64,000 bases of DNA from an uncultured Bacteroidaceae bacterium. GTDB taxonomy: Bacteria > Bacteroidota > Bacteroidia > Bacteroidales > Bacteroidaceae. The stretch is taken from assembly GCA_905234125.1 (NCBI GenBank), contig CAJOGQ010000026.1:1-64000 (forward strand), read 5' to 3'. Positions 53,809 through 61,033 of this stretch are shown piece after piece (within the stretch, counting starts at the first letter, position 1; every line of letters begins with the position of its first letter). Under the pieces are notes generated by a model. The model saw only the letters and a list, made by a program, of their open reading frames with translations, searched no databases and was not told the origin of the DNA. Position numbers and translations under genes: made by a program.

Positions 53809-53838
53809 CTTCGGTGAGCTACAGGTTCTTCCATCTTT

Positions 53839-54780
53839 CTAAAATCCTTGTACCGATGCGTAAGGTACCTGCTGGCGTGGGGTGGGAGCATGATTCATGC
53901 GGGTCTGAGAACCTGAAACAGCAGTGCCTGTGTAGGCTTTATAGATGGCCTCCCCCAGCAACTTGCCTTGCAGGATGTAGCCGTTGGCGAGATAGTGGAT
54001 GCAGTCGGAGTTCATCATGCCTGAGTTGTACCAGTTGGTGATGGCTGAGGAGCCTCCTGCTATGGTGTAGATGTCCCAAACCGCCATTCGGTTGGAACGG
54101 CAGAAGTTGACGATGCTACGTGCCACGTTGGCCGTGTTGGCATTGGGCACTCTGGTGATGTTGTAGTGGGTGCGACGGCGACGTCCCGTTCCCGTGGTGT
54201 AACTGCCTGTACGCTGGGCTATGTAACTGCCTGGAGGCGTGGTGAAAAGAAAGCAAATACCTGGACAACGTTCACTGATGCGTTGGGTCAGTGTACGCAT
54301 AGTTTCAGCGTGTGCCCGTTCATCGATGGTCGAACCATGAGCCTCATTGGTGCCAAAAGAGATGATGACGAGATCCGGACGTTCGAGAGCGACCTTGTTG
54401 ATCATGTCGTCCTCATAGAAACGACGTGCCCAAGCTCCATTGATGCCGTAGTAGGTGAATTCTACACGAGGGAAATAGTTCTGCAGGGTGGTGCCCAACG
54501 TGCGAGGCAGGATGTTGCCCTTCACATGGGAGTCGCCTATCTGCATCACCTTGACGGTCTTATTCTGCTTCAGTTTCCTGAAAACCGTGGCCAATGTAGA
54601 ACCATCCGTCAACTCGTTGTTGCGCGTATTGCGGAAGGTGGTCGGGAAGGGTGTTCCCAAAGTCTGGGCAGACGTTTGGATGTAAAATGCAAAATGTAAA
54701 ATGCAGAACAGAACCATCGCCTTGCAAGCAACACGGCGATTGGACATTCCACATTTTATATTTAACATGCAATTCATCAT
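53839..54780 (-). CDS. exported SGNH/GDSL-type hydrolase or acetyltransferase partner 2
   Basis: The 313 residues have MQIGDSHVKGNILPRTLGTT, the SGNH block I with catalytic Ser, then FGTNEAHGSTIDE (block III-like Gly/Asn) and a C-terminal NSDCIHYLANGYILQGK with the Asp-x-x-His pair. The signal peptide (AMVLFCILHFAFYIQTSAQ) is partly encoded by a 7-bp tract; any of several N-terminal Met could be the start. With the MBOAT protein it probably transfers or removes O-acetyl groups in the periplasm. Confidence 0.82.
   Translation of the reverse strand: MMNCMLNIKCGMSNRRVACKAMVLFCILHFAFYIQTSAQTLGTPFPTTFRNTRNNELTDGSTLATVFRKLKQNKTVKVMQIGDSHVKGNILPRTLGTTLQNYFPRVEFTYYGINGAWARRFYEDDMINKVALERPDLVIISFGTNEAHGSTIDERAHAETMRTLTQRISERCPGICFLFTTPPGSYIAQRTGSYTTGTGRRRRTHYNITRVPNANTANVARSIVNFCRSNRMAVWDIYTIAGGSSAITNWYNSGMMNSDCIHYLANGYILQGKLLGEAIYKAYTGTAVSGSQTRMNHAPTPRQQVPYASVQGF
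54680..54707. repeat. four-unit 7-bp-period tract inside an SGNH gene signal peptide
   Basis: Units atgtaaa, atgcaaa, atgtaaa, atgcaga encode the hydrophobic core ILHFAFYI on the minus strand. Confidence 0.75.
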
Positions 54781-54789
54781 TTTCGACTC

Positions 54790-56298
54790 CTATCGTACAC
54801 GATTATCGTAGTTTTCTTTCCCATTCATCAGCACATCAAAGAGCAGTCCTGCCAAGTAACGGCCTCCTGCAAAATTGATGTGTGTATAGTCGAGGTTCGC
54901 CTGCTTCTTCTCCGTCATCTTAGCCAAACTTCCGTCACCTCCCATAGCCTCGTAGAGGTTCCAGAACGCCACCCGATGATCGCTGGCCATCTTACGTTCG
55001 AAGGACACCATCTCCTTCACACCACCCATCGTATGGAGCTGTCCGTCGTTGCCCTTCTTGTCGCGGTCGCCCATGCTGACTACCAGAATGCTGGCATGAG
55101 GATAAGCTTCCTTCAGATGGTCAATCACTTTTCCCAACTGCCCCACGTAGGCGCTATAGTCCTTCTGTTTGGGATTGGCCACATTCAGTCCGTAGTGAAG
55201 AATGATGAGGTCGTAAGGACGCAAAGAGGCGAAACTGCGCAAGGTTTCCTGAGGGATTCCGCCCAGATGCTGACCACCACTACCTCGCATACTGAAATTA
55301 TCGACAGCAATGCCGGTAGGAGCATCGAGCGCCACGCCATAGAAACGAGAACCTTGACCACCCGACACACTCATGGAGAATCGGCCTATACGTCCATTGA
55401 TGGACTTGGCCATCACATTGCCAGCCCCTTGCTGGGCAGGGTCAACCGTTCGCTTGACGGTCTTGTACTGCACGACTGAATCGGAGTCGAGCGACTCCAC
55501 TACCTCATCGTAAGTCTCTGGAGCCTGTGCCGTTCCGTTCGAGAAGAGGGATTGACTGGTGCCCCCATTGAGGGTATAACTGATATTCAGTCCGTTGCCT
55601 GGCGTGAAGAAAACGGTGGCCATGTCAGCCGTGTCAAGCAAGTTGGCATAGACATTCTTCTGCCCCCGTATCTCGTAAGTGGCTGTGCCAGAAGGAATGA
55701 AGTAACTGCCTGCAGGTCCTTGCAAATTAGCCTTGAATCCACGTCCTTTCTCGTTGGCGTGATAGCGGTTCCATCCACTACGCTTCGTGGTGGCGGAACG
55801 ACGGAAATCTGAGGAAACGCAAGCAATCTCCACAAAGCCCACACCCTTACCTCCATATTTCTGTTGCAACAAACCCCGCAAATCCATCGTCAGAATGTCG
55901 CCCTCGATATAGGAATCACCAAAATAAGCCACACGAACAGGACGCTGACGTGCAGCGTTCAGGGCTGAATAGAAATGATCCATCTCACGATGCACACCCC
56001 GATCGTCAGCAAAGTCCTCAATGGCCACCATACCCTTAGGAACCGTATCGACATAAGACATCTGCCTCACCTCGATGGCAGCAGAATCCACGCCTTTCTC
56101 AACAAAGCCGTCAGCCTCGTCGGCCTTCACCTCTGCCACGATATTGCCTTCCTCGTCACGCTGTTGCACATCACTCAGGATGTTCACACGTCGCAAGTCA
56201 ACATCGGCTACACTGATGCGGGGCAGGTAAAAGAGACCTATAAGCACTGCCACGACAATCAGCACCAATAAAAAAGTCCACCAAATTCTATTCTTCAT
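54790..56298 (-). CDS. membrane-anchored SGNH/GDSL-type protein 1
   Basis: The 502 residues begin with an uncleaved-looking membrane anchor (WWTFLLVLIVVAVLIGLFYL). VRVAYFGDSYIEGDILTMDL is SGNH block I, LIILHYGLNVANPKQ is block III-like, and LDYTHINFAGGRYLAGLLFD carries the Asp-x-x-His pair. A beta-sandwich lies between blocks I and III. It starts 11 bp inside the pgpH gene end and is 9 bp upstream of the second SGNH gene, so the two and the MBOAT gene form one unit for glycan O-acetylation. Confidence 0.85.
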   Translation of the reverse strand: MKNRIWWTFLLVLIVVAVLIGLFYLPRISVADVDLRRVNILSDVQQRDEEGNIVAEVKADEADGFVEKGVDSAAIEVRQMSYVDTVPKGMVAIEDFADDRGVHREMDHFYSALNAARQRPVRVAYFGDSYIEGDILTMDLRGLLQQKYGGKGVGFVEIACVSSDFRRSATTKRSGWNRYHANEKGRGFKANLQGPAGSYFIPSGTATYEIRGQKNVYANLLDTADMATVFFTPGNGLNISYTLNGGTSQSLFSNGTAQAPETYDEVVESLDSDSVVQYKTVKRTVDPAQQGAGNVMAKSINGRIGRFSMSVSGGQGSRFYGVALDAPTGIAVDNFSMRGSGGQHLGGIPQETLRSFASLRPYDLIILHYGLNVANPKQKDYSAYVGQLGKVIDHLKEAYPHASILVVSMGDRDKKGNDGQLHTMGGVKEMVSFERKMASDHRVAFWNLYEAMGGDGSLAKMTEKKQANLDYTHINFAGGRYLAGLLFDVLMNGKENYDNRVR

Positions 56299-58348
56299 TA
56301 TTCAATTCAGGATATGAAATACGCGTATGATAAATGGTCTTCAGCTTGTCCTTCAGCACGGCCTTGGCCACACCAATCTCCTTGAAGGTGATGGAACAGT
56401 CGCTGAAGAACCCCTCTGTCACTTGTCCGTCGATGATCTTGTCCACCAACTGATTGATGCTGTCCTCTGTATATTCAGGCAAGGAACGGGAAGCTGCCTC
56501 CACGGAATCGCACATCATGAGGATAGCCTCCTCCTTGGTGCTCGGATTGGGTCCTGGGTAGGTGAAAGCCGTTTCATCCACGTCCTCGTCAGGATGTTCA
56601 TTCTTATAAGTAATGTAGAAATACTTCGCCTTACCACGTCCATGATGAGTGGTGATGAACCGTTTGATGGATTCTGGAATGTGGTTCTTCTCAGCCAACG
56701 AAACACCGTTCTTCACATGGGCGATGATGACCTCGGCACTCTTCAACGGTGTCAGATGCTTGTGGGGAGAGAGGCCATTCTGATTCTCTGTGAAGAAGAC
56801 AGGACGCTCAATCTTGCCAATATCGTGATAGAGGGCACCTGTACGCACCAATTGTGCCTTGGCACCAATTTTGTTGGCCACCTCTGCACTCAGGTTCGCC
56901 ACCTGCATAGAGTGCTGGAAAGTGCCTGGAGCCACCTCCGTCATCCGCTGCAAGAGAGGATTATGCACATTGCTCAACTCCACCAAGGTCACATCGCTGG
57001 TGAATCCGAACATCTTTTCCAACATCCACAGGAACGGATAGGTGAAGAGAAGCAGGACACAATTGACGGTGAAGCAGATGTACATCCAAGTGTCCATCTT
57101 GATGTCGTTCTCGTGATGAAGCGAATAGCCCGTATAGAAAATCACATAAACCAAGAAGATGATGAACGCCGTGCGGACAATCTGCGAACGCTGGGACAAC
57201 TCACGCAACGTTTGGATAGCCACCATGCCCGTCACCAACTGAAGGATGATGAACTCGTAGTTGTTGGCCAACATCATGGAGATGATCAGCACCATGCCAC
57301 AATGGAACATGAAAGCCGTACGGGAGTCCATGAAGACACGTATCACAATGGGCACCAGACAGACGGGCAACATGAAGACATTCAGAATCTTGTGCGACAC
57401 CATCAGCGAAGCAATGATGCAGAACAAAACGGGGAGCACAAAGATCAGGGTGACGTTGCGGGCGTTCTCGAAGTAGTCGGATCGGAAGAGCGTCAGATAG
57501 GTGATGAGCGAGATGAAGATGACCAAGATGAAGATGGTCTGCCCAATCGTCTTATAAGGAATCTTGGTGTCGCTGATGTTGCGACGCTCATAGTCCTTCT
57601 CGTAGGAATGCAGCACATCATACACCTCTTCGGTCACAGTCTCGCCACGATCCACAATCTTCTGTCCAGCCTGCACAAATCCGTTATAGCTCGAAATGCC
57701 CTGCAAGAGCTCGTCCAACTCCTCGTCCGACTTCATCTTGTCGTAGAAGAGATTCTGCTGAATGAGTTCGTTGATGTTATACTGCTGCAAGACCAACTGA
57801 GAATATCGGGCGGTGTCCTGCTTCATGATGTAGGCATAAGCGGAACGCAGGGAGAACACCTTACTCAGCGGCACAGAGACAGCCATATTATCATGAACCT
57901 TTCGGATGCTCTTGTGGTGCTCCGTCTCTGCCACTCGTGTATAGTCATCTGACAACAGCACACCATGCTTGTAGATGGTATCCAGCAGGTCGGCAATATG
58001 ATCCACATACATCGTCGCATTCTGTCCCTGCCACTCGTTGGCAGCATACTTGTACAGCCTGTTCACCATGCTGTCCCTCACCGACGGGTCATAGTTGTAG
58101 TAGGGTTGGAAATTCCGCATGGTCATCTCCCGTTCCTTTCGGATGGTCGAGTCATTCTTCAGGATGGGGAACTTCGTATTGGCAATCAAAAGGCCATAGT
58201 TCCAGGGCGTGTTCAGTTCATACTTATAGCCAAACTCATCCCCTCTTGGCATAAAGTACACAACAAGTGCTGTCGAAACAATCACCAATACGAACTTCAT
58301 CATCAGACGAGTCCAATAGGTACGCTTTTGCTGTTTAGTGGATTTCAT
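56288..58348 (-). CDS. pgpH: 7TM-HD domain phosphohydrolase (c-di-AMP phosphodiesterase type)
   Basis: The 686 residues have an N-terminal membrane segment, an extracytoplasmic 7TMR-HDED domain (about 60-270), seven membrane helices (about 275-450) and a cytoplasmic HD domain with STMQVANLSAE-like FQHSMQVANLSAEVANKIGA and GALYHDIGKIERP, the His-Asp metal site. Homologues such as Listeria PgpH degrade c-di-AMP, which controls K+ transport and wall stress; Trk genes are elsewhere in the window. It follows thrC after 50 bp. Confidence 0.9.
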   Translation of the reverse strand: MKSTKQQKRTYWTRLMMKFVLVIVSTALVVYFMPRGDEFGYKYELNTPWNYGLLIANTKFPILKNDSTIRKEREMTMRNFQPYYNYDPSVRDSMVNRLYKYAANEWQGQNATMYVDHIADLLDTIYKHGVLLSDDYTRVAETEHHKSIRKVHDNMAVSVPLSKVFSLRSAYAYIMKQDTARYSQLVLQQYNINELIQQNLFYDKMKSDEELDELLQGISSYNGFVQAGQKIVDRGETVTEEVYDVLHSYEKDYERRNISDTKIPYKTIGQTIFILVIFISLITYLTLFRSDYFENARNVTLIFVLPVLFCIIASLMVSHKILNVFMLPVCLVPIVIRVFMDSRTAFMFHCGMVLIISMMLANNYEFIILQLVTGMVAIQTLRELSQRSQIVRTAFIIFLVYVIFYTGYSLHHENDIKMDTWMYICFTVNCVLLLFTYPFLWMLEKMFGFTSDVTLVELSNVHNPLLQRMTEVAPGTFQHSMQVANLSAEVANKIGAKAQLVRTGALYHDIGKIERPVFFTENQNGLSPHKHLTPLKSAEVIIAHVKNGVSLAEKNHIPESIKRFITTHHGRGKAKYFYITYKNEHPDEDVDETAFTYPGPNPSTKEEAILMMCDSVEAASRSLPEYTEDSINQLVDKIIDGQVTEGFFSDCSITFKEIGVAKAVLKDKLKTIYHTRISYPELNNEE

Positions 58349-58398
58349 TTGGGTTGATTTTAATGTGAACTGATTGGATGGATTCTATATGACCGACC

Positions 58399-59700
58399 TT
58401 ATTGCTTCATCAGGAACTCCTTGAAGGTCGCGAAGTCCTTGCTCATGGGGACGCTCTGCTTGGTGCCTTTCATAAAGGCCTGCAACTTGGCTGGAATCTC
58501 GATATCTCCACCCAAGATGCCGTCCACCGTGTCCTTGAACTTGGCTGGATGAGCAGTCTCGAGGAACACACCCACCTCGCCGGCCTTCAGACCTTCTTTC
58601 AGAGCGCGATAACCACAAGCACCATGAGGGTCGCAGACATAACCTGTCTCAGCCTTCACCTCACGAATGGTCTCAGCGATCTGCTCATCCTTGTAGGTAG
58701 CACCACTGATGTCGGCACAGATGGCCTCGTGGCTCTTGCCGTAGAGTTCATAGACACGGGCAAAATTGCTGGGATCGCCCACGTCCATCGCATTGGCAAT
58801 GGTCTGCACGGAAGCTTTGGGCTCATACTTGCCTGTCTGCAAGTAGTTGAAGAAGATATCGTTGGCATTGTTGGCAGCGATGAAGCGCTTAATGGGCAGA
58901 CCCATCTTCTTGCCAAAGAGCGCTGAACAGATGTTGCCAAAGTTGCCCGAGGGCACACACACCACCAATTGGTCAGCCAAACCCAGTTTCTTCATCTGAG
59001 CGTAGGCATAGAAATAATAGAAAGCCTGGGGGAGGAAACGTGCCACATTGATAGAGTTGGCCGAAGTCAGTTTCATGTGGGCATTCAGGTCAGCATCCAT
59101 AAAGGCGTTCTTCACCAGCGCCTGGCAGTCGTCAAACACGCCATCCACTTCCACAGCCGTGATGTTCTTTCCCAACGTGGTGAACTGGCACTCCTGAATC
59201 GGGCTCACCTTGCCCTTCGGATAGAGCACATACACATGGATGCCGTCCACGCCGAGGAAGCCGTTAGCCACCGCACTTCCTGTATCTCCGGATGTTGCCA
59301 CCAAGACGTTCACTTGCCCTGCACCTTCCTTCTTCAAGAAGTACTGCAACAATCTTGCCATGAATCTTGCGCCCACATCCTTGAAGGCCAGCGTGGGGCC
59401 ATGGAAGAGTTCCAGCGAATAGATGCTGTCCGTCACCTTCACGCAGGGGCAATCAAAAGCAAGCGTGTCGTACACAATCTTCTTCAAGTCCTCGGCGGGC
59501 ACATCCTCGCCAAAGAAAGCGTCTGCCACCGTGTAGGCTATCTCTTGGAATGAGAGGTTCTCTATGTTGTCGAAAAATTCCTTGGGCAGGGGCTTGATGC
59601 GCTCTGGCATATACAAACCCTTGTCTTCTGCAAGTCCCTTCACCACAGCCTTTTCCAATGTGGCGACAGGTGCTTTTCCGTTCGTGCTGTAATACTTCAT
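58399..59700 (-). CDS. thrC: threonine synthase
   Basis: The start at 59700 (MKYYSTNGKAPVATLEKAVV) is chosen from homologues; the track start lies inside apgM. The 433 residues contain PTLAFKDVGARFMARLL with the PLP-binding Lys, VLVATSGDTGSAVANGFLG and VVCVPSGNFGNICSALFGKK. It makes threonine from phosphohomoserine. It ends the thrA-apgM-thrC cluster. Confidence 0.95.
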   Translation of the reverse strand: MKYYSTNGKAPVATLEKAVVKGLAEDKGLYMPERIKPLPKEFFDNIENLSFQEIAYTVADAFFGEDVPAEDLKKIVYDTLAFDCPCVKVTDSIYSLELFHGPTLAFKDVGARFMARLLQYFLKKEGAGQVNVLVATSGDTGSAVANGFLGVDGIHVYVLYPKGKVSPIQECQFTTLGKNITAVEVDGVFDDCQALVKNAFMDADLNAHMKLTSANSINVARFLPQAFYYFYAYAQMKKLGLADQLVVCVPSGNFGNICSALFGKKMGLPIKRFIAANNANDIFFNYLQTGKYEPKASVQTIANAMDVGDPSNFARVYELYGKSHEAICADISGATYKDEQIAETIREVKAETGYVCDPHGACGYRALKEGLKAGEVGVFLETAHPAKFKDTVDGILGGDIEIPAKLQAFMKGTKQSVPMSKDFATFKEFLMKQ

Positions 59701-59734
59701 ATCGATAAATTCAATGTATAACTCAATTTGACAA

Positions 59735-61003
59735 TCACACAATGCTTGGGCTGGACATCAGGGCACGGATAAATCCGTCCTTCTCCAACTGCCCATAATC
59801 ACCCTTTTTGCAGGCCTCCTCGTCGAAGGTTTCCACGCTGTCGGCTTTCATACCTGGGGCATAGATGAGGAAGGGAACAGGTTCATTGGTGTGGGTGCGA
59901 TGGGCAACGGGCGTCGGATGGTCGGGCAACACAGCGATAGCCACTGGCTGATCCTTCACGGCTTCATAGACTGGTCCAATGATACGACGATCCAAGTCTT
60001 CGATGGTCTGCAGTTTCAGTTCCAGATCTCCATCATGTCCAGCCTCATCCGAAGCCTCCACATGAACATAAACAAAGTCATCCGTCTCCAAAGCCTTGAT
60101 GGCCGCCTGTGCCTTGCCCTCGTAGTTGGTGTCCCACAAGCCCGTAGCTCCTGGCACATCAATCACTCGCAGTCCTGCCAGCGTACCGATTCCTCTGATG
60201 AGATCCACAGCCGTGATGACCGCTCCGCGTTTGATTTGCGGGAAGGTCTCCGTGAGGGGCTTCATGTGAGGTCTGTAGCCTCCTGCCCAAGGCCAGATGC
60301 TGTTGGCCTGACGTTCGCCACGCTTCGCCTTCTCCACGTTGTAAGGATGCTCAGCCAGCAACTCCTGCGAACGCAGGATGAGGTCGTTGAGCAAGTCTGC
60401 CGTTTCCTGAGGCGTCATCCGCTCCACTCCCCCCTGTTCCTCATCATCGCGTGAGCCCTCCCCCTTTGGGGGCTGGGGGGCTACCAATAATGGTCTCCAC
60501 GCTTCGCCAGGATGGTCATGTGGTGGTTGGCAGACGATATGTTTGTTTCCACCCTTGATGACGAGCAGATGGCGGTATTGCACGCCACAATAGAATCGCA
60601 CCTTATCGGTGGCCAGATGTTCGTTGAGGTAGTCAATCAGCACAGATGCATCGCTCGTCTGCAGGTTTCCACCATTGTGCGTGACGATCTTCCCGTCCTC
60701 CAGCGTGATGATGTTGCAACGGATGGCCATATCCTCCGGAGCCAAGTCCACGCCGATGCTGGCAGCCTCCAAAGGGCCACGGCCTTCGTACACCTCGTTC
60801 TGGTCATAGCCGAGAATGCTGGAGTTCGCCACTTCCGAACCAGGATGGAATCCGTCCTGCACCGTCTTCAGCATGCCACAACGCCCCATCCTTGCCAGCA
60901 TGTCCATGTAGGGTGTGTTGGCATACTGCAACAGGGTCTTGTTGCCGAGCTTCTCGACTGGCCAGTCAGCCATTCCGTCGCCTAATATGATGATATGTTT
61001 CAT
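59735..61003 (-). CDS. apgM: cofactor-independent phosphoglycerate mutase / phosphohomoserine-type kinase homologue
   Basis: The 422 residues start MKHIIILGDGMADWPVEKLG and show the alkaline-phosphatase-superfamily metal sites: GDGMAD, NSSILGYDQ with the catalytic Ser, and HVEASDEAGHDGDLELK plus LPDHPTPVAHRTHT. The family is named apgM, but its place between thrA and thrC in Bacteroidales supports a role as the missing homoserine kinase; this is known for ThrB-lacking bacteria. Around residues 175-198 a GEAWRPLLVAPQPPKGEG insertion is encoded by a GC-rich palindromic element. Confidence 0.9.
   Translation of the reverse strand: MKHIIILGDGMADWPVEKLGNKTLLQYANTPYMDMLARMGRCGMLKTVQDGFHPGSEVANSSILGYDQNEVYEGRGPLEAASIGVDLAPEDMAIRCNIITLEDGKIVTHNGGNLQTSDASVLIDYLNEHLATDKVRFYCGVQYRHLLVIKGGNKHIVCQPPHDHPGEAWRPLLVAPQPPKGEGSRDDEEQGGVERMTPQETADLLNDLILRSQELLAEHPYNVEKAKRGERQANSIWPWAGGYRPHMKPLTETFPQIKRGAVITAVDLIRGIGTLAGLRVIDVPGATGLWDTNYEGKAQAAIKALETDDFVYVHVEASDEAGHDGDLELKLQTIEDLDRRIIGPVYEAVKDQPVAIAVLPDHPTPVAHRTHTNEPVPFLIYAPGMKADSVETFDEEACKKGDYGQLEKDGFIRALMSSPSIV
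60449..60484. repeat. GC-rich palindromic element inside apgM
   Basis: CATCGCGTGAGC, CCTCCCCCTTTGGGGGCTGG and GGGGCT form the same arrangement as at 45983, here in frame inside a conserved gene. Confidence 0.8.
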
Positions 61004-61033
61004 TTCTTATTGATTTGCAATGCGAAAGTTGAG

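Noticed and set aside
56327-57952. 541-residue plus-strand ORF opposite pgpH
   Set aside because: His/Gln/Asp-rich shadow of a membrane protein gene without domains.
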